From assembly GCA_017518705.1 (NCBI GenBank), contig JAFWUC010000044.1:1-21388 (forward strand): 21,388 bases of DNA, written 5' to 3'. This stretch comes from Clostridia bacterium. Lineage in GTDB: Bacteria; Bacillota_A; Clostridia; Christensenellales; Aristaeellaceae. The position numbers and the translations under genes were made by a program. This document shows, piece by piece, positions 1 to 6,168 of the stretch. The notes below the pieces were generated by a model. That model made no database searches. It was given only the letters and a program-made list of their open reading frames with translations, and had not been told where the DNA came from. Position 1 is the first letter of the stretch, and every line of letters starts with the position of its first letter.

Positions 1-1
1 G

Positions 2-49
2 CAAAGGTACTATGTGGAAGGCGTCACGGGCGGCGCGGTCAAAGGATAG
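2..49 (+). CDS. C-terminal tail of an unidentified upstream gene (partial)
   Basis: The second forward frame is open from the left edge and reads QRYYVEGVTGGAVKG before a TAG stop at 47-49, just before the ribosome binding site of the ATPase gene. Codon use resembles that of the neighbouring genes. Fifteen residues are too few to name a family. The other two forward frames also stay open here, so this is a plausible rather than proven gene end. If real, the 15-base gap to the next start makes co-transcription with the ATPase likely. Confidence 0.35.
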   Translation, partial: QRYYVEGVTGGAVKG

Positions 50-64
50 AAGGGAGGATAATAT

Positions 65-1315
65 ATGGCAGCCATATCGCTTAAAGGCGTAAAAAAGATA
101 TACGACAACAAGGTCGTGGCGGTACACGACTTTGACCTGGAGATCAAGGACAAGGAATTCGTGGTGTTCGTTGGCCCCTCCGGCTGCGGCAAGTCCACGA
201 CCCTGCGCATGATCGCGGGCCTGGAGGACATCTCCGAGGGCACCATCTCCATCGACGGCGTGGTGGTCAACGACCTGCAGCCCAAGGACAGGGACATCGC
301 CATGGTGTTCCAGAACTACGCGCTGTATCCCCACATGACGGTGTACGACAATATCGCCTTCTCCCTGCGCCTTAAGAAGGTGCCCGAGGACGAGGTGTAC
401 GAGAAGGTCACTTCCGCGGCGGAGATACTGGGCATCACCCAGTACCTGATGCGCAAGCCCCGGGCGCTGTCCGGCGGCCAGAGGCAGAGGGTCGCCATAG
501 GCCGCGCCATGGTCAGGAACTCCAAGGTGTTCCTCATGGACGAGCCCCTGAGCAACCTGGACGCCAAACTGAGGAACCAGATGAGGGCCGAGATCATACT
601 GCTCAGGCAGAAGCTGGACACCACCTTCGTGTACGTCACCCACGACCAGACCGAGGCCATGACCCTGGGCGACCGCATCGTCATAATGCAGGACGGCTAC
701 ATCGAGCAGGTGGGCACTCCCACCGAGGTGTTCGACATGCCGGCCAACAAGTTCGTGGCGGAGTTCATCGGCGCGCCCAAGATGAACATGATCAACACCA
801 AACTGACCCGCATGGGGGACAGCTACATGATGTCGCCCTTCGGCGTCAACCTGTTCGTGGAAGGCGAAAAGAAGAATATTCTGCTCAAAAACGACGTGCA
901 GACCCAGAACATCACCCTGGGCGTGCGTCCCGAGCATATGACCCTGCTCAGCGCCCCCGCTGCCGACGCCATTCCCTGCACGCTGCAGGTGAACGAGATG
1001 ATGGGCAGCGAACTGCACCTGCACGCGGTCACCGAGGACGGCAGCAGGCTGATCGCCCGCGTGCCCACCCTGTCCCTGACTCCCATCCAGAAGGAGAGCC
1101 TCAAGGCGGGCAAGACCCTGTACCTCACCTTCGACAGCCGGGTCATGCACTTCTTCGGCGAGGACGGCATAAGCCTGCTCACCGACGCGGATTACCGCCG
1201 CCAGCTGGAGATCAAGAAGCAGAACCAGCAGAAGGAGATCATCTCCGCGATGGCGTCCTCCGGCAAGAGCTACAACGAGATAATGAGCTTCCTGCTGGGG
1301 AACGCGAAAAAGTGA
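65..1315 (+). CDS. ABC transporter ATP-binding protein, MsmX/UgpC/MalK family (CUT1 sugar importer ATPase)
   Basis: This is the cytoplasmic ATPase subunit that powers carbohydrate importers of the CUT1 class. The 416-residue product shows Walker A GPSGCGKST (37-45), Q-loop Q83, signature LSGGQ (135-139), Walker B VFLMDE (155-160) and the H-loop histidine H193. A C-terminal TOBE/MalK-type regulatory domain follows from about residue 235 to 370. The ATG has AGGGAGG at 51-57, seven bases upstream. Family members are usually about 360-380 residues; this one carries roughly 40 extra residues, rich in K, Q and E and probably helical, after the TOBE region. No permease or binding protein is adjacent on the right, and the importer at 10687-14143 has no ATPase, so it may be a shared ATPase as MsmX is in Bacillus. 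The family call is firm; the substrate is unknown. Confidence 0.95.
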   Translation: MAAISLKGVKKIYDNKVVAVHDFDLEIKDKEFVVFVGPSGCGKSTTLRMIAGLEDISEGTISIDGVVVNDLQPKDRDIAMVFQNYALYPHMTVYDNIAFSLRLKKVPEDEVYEKVTSAAEILGITQYLMRKPRALSGGQRQRVAIGRAMVRNSKVFLMDEPLSNLDAKLRNQMRAEIILLRQKLDTTFVYVTHDQTEAMTLGDRIVIMQDGYIEQVGTPTEVFDMPANKFVAEFIGAPKMNMINTKLTRMGDSYMMSPFGVNLFVEGEKKNILLKNDVQTQNITLGVRPEHMTLLSAPAADAIPCTLQVNEMMGSELHLHAVTEDGSRLIARVPTLSLTPIQKESLKAGKTLYLTFDSRVMHFFGEDGISLLTDADYRRQLEIKKQNQQKEIISAMASSGKSYNEIMSFLLGNAKK

Positions 1316-1331
1316 TCCCGAAGCATCTTCG

Positions 1332-1360
1332 AAAAAGAGGGGCAAAAGCCCCTCTTTTCT
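1332..1360 (+). terminator. Rho-independent terminator of the ATPase gene
   Basis: A 10-bp perfect stem (AAAGAGGGGC at 1334-1343 with GCCCCTCTTT at 1348-1357) closes an AAAA loop and runs into a short T run. It begins 16-18 bases after the ATPase stop codon. The A run on the 5' side could let it work weakly on the other strand. Confidence 0.9.
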
Positions 1361-1575
1361 TATGCGCTTACACCCGCTGTTTGCGCCCGTATAAGGCGTT
1401 TACAGCGGCAGGCCGTTTGCCTTGCCCCTGTCGTCTCGGCCCGCCAGAAGGCGTTTAAGCGCCTCTCCGAACGCGCCTGGCGATAAAGCGTGATGACCGC
1501 AGGAGAATACGCCGGGCGGGCATGCCTCGGATAATAAACGGCGGGGGAGACCGCGTTTAAGCGGCTTAAGAGCGC
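1361..1575. other. Gene-free stretch with several inverted repeats
   Basis: No credible gene was seen between the two terminators. An imperfect 35-base hairpin lies at 1374-1408: 14-base arms CCGCTGT...GCC / GGCG...ACAGCGG with two T-T mismatches and one G-T pair. Two short stem-loops follow, built on the same core: GGCGTTTAAGCGCC (around 1450-1463) and CCGCGTTTAAGCGG (around 1551-1564). Function unknown; these could be operator-like sites or relics of a small repeat family. Confidence 0.4.
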
Positions 1576-1604
1576 AAAAAAAACAGCCGCCCGAAGGCGG
1601 CTGT
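1576..1604 (-). terminator. Rho-independent terminator of the NlpC-fold gene
   Basis: Read on the minus strand, the stem ACAGCCGCC/GGCGGCTGT (1596-1604 with 1583-1591) closes a TTCG tetraloop, and an eight-base T run follows directly. It starts 12 bases after the stop codon of the minus-strand gene. Confidence 0.95.
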
Positions 1605-1616
1605 AAGTTTGTTTGT

Positions 1617-2582
1617 TTATTTGATGACCCTGCGACCCCAGCAGAAGGCGCTCTTGTAGTAGCCGCTGTTCAGCGTGCTCACCAGGATCCTGCCCGCGGT
1701 CTTGGAACCGTGGACGAAGTAGCCCTGGCCGATGTAGATGCCGATGTGGTCGACGAGATCGCCGTCGGCGGGATCGCAGTCGAAGCACACGATGTCGCCT
1801 TTAAGCAGGTTTTGCCGGCTGATGAAGGGGTTGGATCCGGTGTGGCCCACCGCGTTGGTGGAGGCGGGGATCTTGTAGCCCATGGAGTTGAAGCACGCCT
1901 TTACGAGGCTGTAGTTGTTGAACTCATAGGCTCCGGGGAACTGCTTGTAGGCGGCGCCCACCTTGCATTCGGCGATATACACCAGGTAGTCCCTCCACTT
2001 GGCCTTGTTCATGCTGGAGGCCAGGTAGAACTGGTTGCTCTTTACCGCGCCCGGGATGGTGGTGTAGGAGCCGTTTTTGTCATACTTGCCTTTTTTGCTG
2101 TTAGGTATGGCGAAGGGGTTTTTGCGGGAACTGGAAAGGTCGGCCTTTTTGATGTAGCCAGTAAACGCGCCGTCCTTGTCCTGCACCAGGTAATAGTTGC
2201 CGCTGGCGCCCACGCGGTACAGGGGATAGTCCACGCTCACGGTGGTGATGGGGTGGGCGGTGGAGGGCGTCTGGTAGATCTTGGTCTTTTTGTTGGAGAA
2301 TCTCTTGACCTTGACGCTGCTGATCAGATCGGAGATCTGGCAGAAACCGTAGCCGCTTTTGCCGTAGGTTATTCTGGCCCAGCCGTTTTTATGTGCCGTG
2401 ACCGTGACCACGGTGTTGTGGGGCAGAGTGTCCACCACAGCGCTTTTGGTGCTGTTGGTTTTGTAGACTTTGGCGCTGGCGGTGTATACCTTTGCCTTGA
2501 AGCTCTCCGCCACGGCGAACTCGCCGATCAAAAGCGTCACCAGCAGCACTATGGCGAGCGCACGCAGGAATTTTTGCTTCAT
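1617..2582 (-). CDS. Secreted SH3b + NlpC/P60-fold protein lacking the expected catalytic cysteine
   Basis: Probable exported envelope protein of 321 residues. A signal peptide occupies residues 1-25 (MKQKFLRAL, hydrophobic core, AVA cleavage region). Two SH3b-like modules follow (about 27-88 and 90-150), then a C-terminal NlpC/P60 fold (about 195-321). The fold is supported by KGDIVCF (261-267), the conserved-histidine segment DHIGIYIGQGYFVH (278-291) and the end motif WGRRVI. NlpC/P60 peptidases normally carry an FDCSGLV-like motif with the nucleophile cysteine. Here the aligned stretch is FNNYSLV (221-227), so N223 stands where cysteine is expected, while H279 is kept. It may be a non-catalytic wall-binding protein. 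The start is set by AAGGGAG upstream of ATG and by the intact signal peptide. It has its own promoter and terminator, so it is monocistronic. Confidence 0.85.
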   Translation of the reverse strand: MKQKFLRALAIVLLVTLLIGEFAVAESFKAKVYTASAKVYKTNSTKSAVVDTLPHNTVVTVTAHKNGWARITYGKSGYGFCQISDLISSVKVKRFSNKKTKIYQTPSTAHPITTVSVDYPLYRVGASGNYYLVQDKDGAFTGYIKKADLSSSRKNPFAIPNSKKGKYDKNGSYTTIPGAVKSNQFYLASSMNKAKWRDYLVYIAECKVGAAYKQFPGAYEFNNYSLVKACFNSMGYKIPASTNAVGHTGSNPFISRQNLLKGDIVCFDCDPADGDLVDHIGIYIGQGYFVHGSKTAGRILVSTLNSGYYKSAFCWGRRVIK

Positions 2583-2642
2583 GATATGTCTCTCCCTTCG
2601 CGAGGAAATGAAATCGTAAACATTCTAAAATATTCCATTCAC

Positions 2643-2671
2643 AGTATAACACACAAATGACATAATTACAA
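2643..2671 (-). promoter_or_regulatory. Sigma-A-type promoter for the NlpC-fold gene
   Basis: On the minus strand TTGTAA (2666-2671) and TATACT (2643-2648) are separated by 17 bases, in an AT-rich patch about 60 bases upstream of the start codon. Confidence 0.75.
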
Positions 2672-2760
2672 GCACGGAAATGAGACATATTTACGTTAAA
2701 TCAAAGTAAAGTTGCGGGAAGGTACTTGCATCCCTCATGCGCGGCAGCGCGCGGGCGCAT

Positions 2761-2789
2761 TTGACAGGCGTGCGGGCGTGTGGTAATAT
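2761..2789 (+). promoter_or_regulatory. Sigma-A-type promoter for the SDR-amidase pair
   Basis: Perfect -35 TTGACA (2761-2766), 17-base spacer, and -10 TAATAT (2784-2789). The leader to the SDR start is about 70 bases and contains the short GC-rich inverted repeat CCCCGAGGGG. Confidence 0.85.
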
Positions 2790-2866
2790 TGCCTCCGGGG
2801 CGGGCGCGGGGTCCCCGAGGGGGTCTAAAGCGCCGGTCAAACGGTATTTAGGCAGGGAGGCAGGGC

Positions 2867-3577
2867 ATGGACAGTTTTTGCGGAAAGGTCGCCGTGATCA
2901 CCGGCGGCGCCCACGGCATAGGCAAAGCCATAGCGGAGGCGTTCAGCCGCGAAGGCGCGAAGGTGCACGTTATGGACACGGCGCCGGGCAGCGGTTTTGT
3001 CGGCGACGTGGGGGACAAAGCGGCGCTGGAGGCGTTCGCCCGCAGCGTGATACTTGAGAGCGGACGCGTGGACTGTCTTATAAACAACGCGCCGCCGCTT
3101 ATGAAGGGCATAGACGAGTGTTCCTACGAAGACTTTTCCCGCGCCCTCGCTGTGGGGGTAACCGCGCCGTTTTACCTGACCAAGCTGCTCATGGATCACT
3201 TTGCGCCCGGCGCGAGCGTGATAAACATTTCCTCCTCGCGGGACCGCATGAGCCAGCCCCAAACCGAAAGCTATACTGTGGCAAAGGGCGGCATCTCCGC
3301 GCTCACCCACGCCTTGGCGGTGAGCCTCGCGGGCAGGGCGCGGGTCAACAGCATTTCCCCGGGCTGGATAGACACGTCGTATTCGGGCATATCGGGCGCG
3401 GACGCCCTGCAGCAGCCCGTGGGGCGGGTGGGCACGCCGGAAGACATCGCCGCGCTGGCGCTGTTTCTGTGCTCCGACAGGGCGGGCTTCATAACGGGCG
3501 AGAACATCTGCGCCGACGGCGGCATGACGAAGCTTATGATCTATCACGGCGAACACGGCTGGGAATACCGCGCTTAG
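2867..3577 (+). CDS. Short-chain dehydrogenase/reductase (SDR), probably NAD(H)-dependent
   Basis: Cytoplasmic oxidoreductase of the classical SDR family, 236 residues, the usual length. The cofactor loop TGGAHGIG is at 12-19, and D37 at the end of the second beta strand argues for NAD over NADP. The catalytic serine lies in INISSS (119-124) and the YTVAK motif gives Y136 and K140. Two positions differ from the textbook pattern: NNAG reads NNAP (73-76), and the helix segment that usually carries the tetrad asparagine reads VGV (96-98). The C-terminal MIYHGEHGWEYRA tail looks like a recognisable subfamily end. AGGGAGG lies six bases before the ATG. The amidase gene follows after 60 bases with no terminator between, so the two are probably co-transcribed. 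The substrate cannot be told. Confidence 0.9.
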   Translation: MDSFCGKVAVITGGAHGIGKAIAEAFSREGAKVHVMDTAPGSGFVGDVGDKAALEAFARSVILESGRVDCLINNAPPLMKGIDECSYEDFSRALAVGVTAPFYLTKLLMDHFAPGASVINISSSRDRMSQPQTESYTVAKGGISALTHALAVSLAGRARVNSISPGWIDTSYSGISGADALQQPVGRVGTPEDIAALALFLCSDRAGFITGENICADGGMTKLMIYHGEHGWEYRA

Positions 3578-3637
3578 CCAAGGGAACAAGCGGGGTGGCT
3601 TCGGCGTCGAAAAAAGAAAAAACCAGAGGAAAAATAA

Positions 3638-4366
3638 GTGATAAAACGGATACTGTGCCTTATACTGGCGGTCATGTGCCTGACCGCGTACTGCGAAAGG
3701 GAAGGGGTGGAGCCCGCCCTGGGCGACGAAACGCCGGGGCTGCCCCTGTCCGGGCTCAGGATCGGCATCGATCCCGGCCACCAGCTGAAGGGGGACAACG
3801 GGAAGGAACCCGTTTCCCCGGGCAGCAGCCAGACCAAGGCGAAGGTGGCGACGGGCACCCGGGGCGTGTCCACGGGGCGTCCGGAGCACGAGGTAGATCT
3901 TGAGATCGCGCTGAAGCTCAAAGAACTGCTGGAGGAGATGGGCGCCACGGTGCTCATGACCCGTGAGACGGCGGACGTGAACATCTCAAACGTCGAACGC
4001 GCGGAAATGATGAACCGCTGGGGCGCGGACTGCGTGCTGCGCATCCACTGCGACGGCGCCACAGACCGGGAACTGCACGGCATGGGCATGTTCGTGCGCC
4101 TGACGGGGGACAAGGCGGAGGAGAGCTTCGAGCTTGCCCGCTGCCTGCTGTCCGCCATGGGCGAAGCCACGGGAGCAAAGCAGAGGGGAGTGTTCAAGCG
4201 GGACACTTATTCCGGGCTCAACTGGTCCAAGGTGCCCGCGGTGCTGGTGGAGTGCGGATACATGTCCAACCCCCGGGAGGACGAACTGCTGAGCACCCCC
4301 GAATACCAGGAAAAGCTGGCCAAGGGCATGGCGCTGGGGCTGGCGGAATACTTCGGGCGGAATTAG
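3638..4366 (+). CDS. N-acetylmuramoyl-L-alanine amidase (Amidase_3)
   Basis: Zinc-dependent peptidoglycan amidase that cuts between N-acetylmuramic acid and the stem peptide, 242 residues. The family's metal and catalytic residues are visible: H48 in GIDPGH, E83 in PEHEVDL, H137 in RIHCDG (usually SIHAN), and the catalytic glutamate E205 in LVECGYMSN. The N-terminus (MIKRILCLILAVMCLTAYC) is a short export signal. Cys19 follows it, but Tyr at -1 is a poor lipobox, so lipid attachment is uncertain. Translation starts at a GTG with AGAGGA seven bases upstream. The catalytic domain fills the protein with no separate wall-binding module. It sits downstream of the SDR in the same transcription unit and ends before a strong bidirectional terminator. 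Confidence 0.93.
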   Translation: MIKRILCLILAVMCLTAYCEREGVEPALGDETPGLPLSGLRIGIDPGHQLKGDNGKEPVSPGSSQTKAKVATGTRGVSTGRPEHEVDLEIALKLKELLEEMGATVLMTRETADVNISNVERAEMMNRWGADCVLRIHCDGATDRELHGMGMFVRLTGDKAEESFELARCLLSAMGEATGAKQRGVFKRDTYSGLNWSKVPAVLVECGYMSNPREDELLSTPEYQEKLAKGMALGLAEYFGRN

Positions 4367-4400
4367 CGGAGTAAAAACGCTTCGGCAGGTTTTTGAGGAC

Positions 4401-4436
4401 AAAAAAACGGGGCGGACCTAAGTCCGCCCGTTTTTT
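4401..4436. terminator. Bidirectional terminator between amidase and zinc-ribbon genes
   Basis: Stem ACGGGGCGGAC / GTCCGCCCGT with one bulged G and a CTAA loop, flanked by an A run (4401-4407) and a T run (4431-4436). It can serve both converging genes: the amidase (plus) and the zinc-ribbon protein (minus). Confidence 0.9.
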
Positions 4437-4448
4437 CCCGTCTTATGT

Positions 4449-4736
4449 TTAAAACTGCTGACGCTTGGCTGCGAAGCACTCGCTGCAATAGATGGGACGG
4501 TCGCTCTTGGGAATGAAAGGCACGCGGGTGGGCTTGCCGCACTCGGCGCATACGGTTTCGAACATCTCGCGCTCGCCGGAGGCGTTGTTGCGGCTGGCCT
4601 TGCGGGCCTGACGGCAGTCCCTGCAGCGGGTGGGCTCATTCTGGAAGCCCTTTTCGGCGTAGAAGGCCTGTTCGCCGGCGGTGAATACGAATTCCTTGCC
4701 GCAGTCCTTGCAGATCAGAGTTTTGTCCTCGAACAT
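4449..4736 (-). CDS. Small zinc-ribbon protein with four CxxC pairs
   Basis: A 95-residue cytoplasmic protein with two tandem zinc ribbons. The CxxC pairs are C9/C12, C38/C41, C63/C66 and C84/C87, each pair separated by 20-25 residues, so four cysteines can bind each of two metal ions. The N-terminal half (DKTLICKDCGKEFVFTAGEQ..FY..KGF) matches the zf-trcl-type ribbon common in Firmicutes and often annotated only as zinc-ribbon domain protein. The start is the ATG at 4736 with GGGGGT upstream. The frame stays open further upstream, but there it runs through the structured RNA and has no ribosome binding site. No promoter or terminator separates the gene from the RNA upstream, so it is probably read as the downstream part of that transcript. 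Role unknown; nucleic-acid or ribosome binding is a guess. Confidence 0.88.
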   Translation of the reverse strand: MFEDKTLICKDCGKEFVFTAGEQAFYAEKGFQNEPTRCRDCRQARKASRNNASGEREMFETVCAECGKPTRVPFIPKSDRPIYCSECFAAKRQQF

Positions 4737-4767
4737 GGATAGAATACCCCCAAAATAGATGAATATC

Positions 4768-4986
4768 GACTGCGCCTCGCGGCTGACCTGGTCTTTGACC
4801 CCACACTCGCCGGCCGGGACTTTCGCTCCTAAGCGTGCGCTCCCCACTACTCGCCCTCTCGGCGTTATACGCCGGCCGGACTTACTTCTAAGCCGCACCA
4901 TGCTCACGGAGGCATTGCTCCGCTTACGTGGATCGTTTTGCCTGCGACTGGCTTCGACTTTCAACCACAGACCCGCAGACGCAATC
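4768..4986 (-). ncRNA. Large structured RNA, raiA-motif-like (about 219 nt)
   Basis: On the minus strand a gene-free segment begins at the predicted transcription start (about 4986) and is closed by a long terminal helix. The first bases GATTGCGTCTGCGG (4986-4973) pair with CCGCGAGGCGCAGTC (4782-4768), giving 14 pairs with one bulged G. Inside are further hairpins: CGGAG/CTCCG (4907-4922), CGGCG-TATAA-CGCCG (4860-4874), GGTC-AAA-GACC (4790-4800) and CTTA-GAAG-TAAG. It also has many unpaired, purine-rich stretches typical of conserved RNA cores, such as GGTTGAAAGTCGAAGCC. Size, terminal helix and style resemble the raiA motif RNAs of Firmicutes and Actinobacteria; that family name comes from memory and is less certain than the existence of a structured RNA. 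It is not tmRNA, RNase P or 6S-like by its visible motifs. Confidence 0.65.
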
Positions 4987-4992
4987 GTAGAC

Positions 4993-5021
4993 ATTATATG
5001 CGCTTTTTCCCGCTTTTGCAA
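4993..5021 (-). promoter_or_regulatory. Strong promoter for the structured RNA
   Basis: Minus-strand TTGCAA (5016-5021), 17-base spacer, and perfect TATAAT (4993-4998). The expected start, 6-7 bases downstream, falls on the first base of the RNA's terminal helix. Confidence 0.88.
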
Positions 5022-5071
5022 GCCCTAAATGCGTCAAATTACAAATTTTTTATATAGAAAATGTGTTTGTA

Positions 5072-5099
5072 TTGACATCCCGGGCAAAAACGGTACAAT
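5072..5099 (+). promoter_or_regulatory. Promoter placing the transcript start on the serine hydrolase ATG
   Basis: Perfect -35 TTGACA (5072-5077), 16-base spacer, -10 TACAAT (5094-5099). An AT-rich stretch (about 5037-5066) precedes it. The -10 ends only seven bases before the ATG at 5107, leaving no room for a leader. It is divergent from the RNA promoter; the two -35 boxes are 50 bases apart. Confidence 0.85.
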
Positions 5100-5106
5100 A
5101 TTCGGT

Positions 5107-6156
5107 ATGGATATGAACAAAATTCTTGAAGAGTTTCTTGACAGAGGGGTCAGGGAAGGCTGTTTCCCCGGCGCGCAGGCGGCGTGCGGCAGGGGAGACG
5201 AGGTGTTCGCGCTGTGCGTCAGGGGCGTAAAGGAGCTTGGCGGCAGCGAAGTAGACGCGGACACCCTGTTCGACATGGCATCCCTTACCAAACTGCTGGC
5301 GCCCACCATGATCGCCCTGAAAGCGATCGACGCGGGCGTGATCACGCTGTACGACACGCTGGGCTACTGGTTCGGCGGCGACGCGCCCGAAGACAAAAAG
5401 GACATCACCGTCTACCAGCTCATGACCCACACCGGGGGCTTCGAGCCCAGTTTCCGCCTGGACAGGATGGGGATAGAGCCCAAGGACGCCTTAAAGGCCA
5501 TACTCGCCAGCAAGCCGATCTCAAAGCCGGGGGAGAAGGTCAACTATTCCTGCATGGGCTACATCACCCTGGGCAAGCTGCTGGAAAAGGCGTACGGCGA
5601 AAACCTTAAGACGCTGTCCGAAAAGATGGTGTTCGGTCCCCTGGGCATGAAACACACCGGCTACCTGCCCGAGAGCGCCAACGTGGCGGCCACGGAGATC
5701 GACCCCGCCACGGGCAAGGCGATCAAGGGCGTGGTGCACGACGAGAACGCCCGCTTCCTGGGCGGCATCTCCGCCAACGCGGGAGTGTTTTCCAACGTGG
5801 GGGACATGATCCTGTTCTGCCGGATGCTGGCAGCGGGCGGCAAAGGCTTCCTTTCTCCCGCCGTGTTCCAAAAGGCGATACGCTGCCACACCCCGGACGA
5901 CACGGACACCCACAGGGGCCTGGGCTTCCATCTGGGCGGCACCGAGTTCAATTACATGGGCGACCTGTTCCCCGCCTGCTCTTTCGGGCACACGGGCTTT
6001 ACGGGCACCTGCATCGCGGTGGACCCCACCACGGGCTTCTGGGTGATACTGCTCACCAACCGCGTGCATCCCACCAGGGAAAACTTCGGCCTGTTCCGTT
6101 TCCGCAGGGCGCTGCACAACGCGCTGTACGCCCAGGCCAGCAAAAATCTGTTTTAA
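5107..6156 (+). CDS. Serine hydrolase, beta-lactamase/class C PBP family, apparently leaderless
   Basis: Serine hydrolase of the beta-lactamase (PF00144) superfamily, 349 residues. The nucleophile motif SLTK gives S59 and K62. The second motif reads Y147-S-C, where Y-x-N is more usual, and the third is GHTG (294-297). The segment GVVHDENARFLGGISANAGVFS (208-229) resembles the YbbE-like hydrolases found with cell-wall sugar recycling genes in Bacillus. There is no signal peptide, so it probably acts in the cytoplasm. The ATG at 5107 (or 5113) has no ribosome binding site. The -10 element ends at 5099, so the mRNA should start at or next to the ATG. An upstream extension to 5029 would lie across the promoter and is rejected. 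The SIS gene follows after 12 bases with its RBS overlapping this stop codon, so the two form an operon. The natural substrate is unknown. Confidence 0.9.
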   Translation: MDMNKILEEFLDRGVREGCFPGAQAACGRGDEVFALCVRGVKELGGSEVDADTLFDMASLTKLLAPTMIALKAIDAGVITLYDTLGYWFGGDAPEDKKDITVYQLMTHTGGFEPSFRLDRMGIEPKDALKAILASKPISKPGEKVNYSCMGYITLGKLLEKAYGENLKTLSEKMVFGPLGMKHTGYLPESANVAATEIDPATGKAIKGVVHDENARFLGGISANAGVFSNVGDMILFCRMLAAGGKGFLSPAVFQKAIRCHTPDDTDTHRGLGFHLGGTEFNYMGDLFPACSFGHTGFTGTCIAVDPTTGFWVILLTNRVHPTRENFGLFRFRRALHNALYAQASKNLF

Positions 6157-6160
6157 GGAG
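6155..6160 (+). promoter_or_regulatory. RBS that selects the SIS-protein start
   Basis: AAGGAG overlaps the TAA stop of the serine hydrolase. It is two bases from the ATG at 6163 but eight from the ATG at 6169, so the second ATG is preferred. Confidence 0.8.
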
Positions 6161-6168
6161 AAATGACG

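Noticed and set aside
1360..1788. A minus-strand frame of 142 codons covering the intergenic stretch
   Set aside because: It overlaps the true NlpC-fold gene in another frame, has no RBS, is Arg-rich shadow sequence, and is crossed by a strong terminator.
4737..5021. N-terminal extension of the zinc-ribbon protein through the structured RNA
   Set aside because: The extra residues have no family similarity or RBS and would cover the RNA's own helices and promoter; the ATG at 4736 has a proper RBS and begins right at the ribbon domain.
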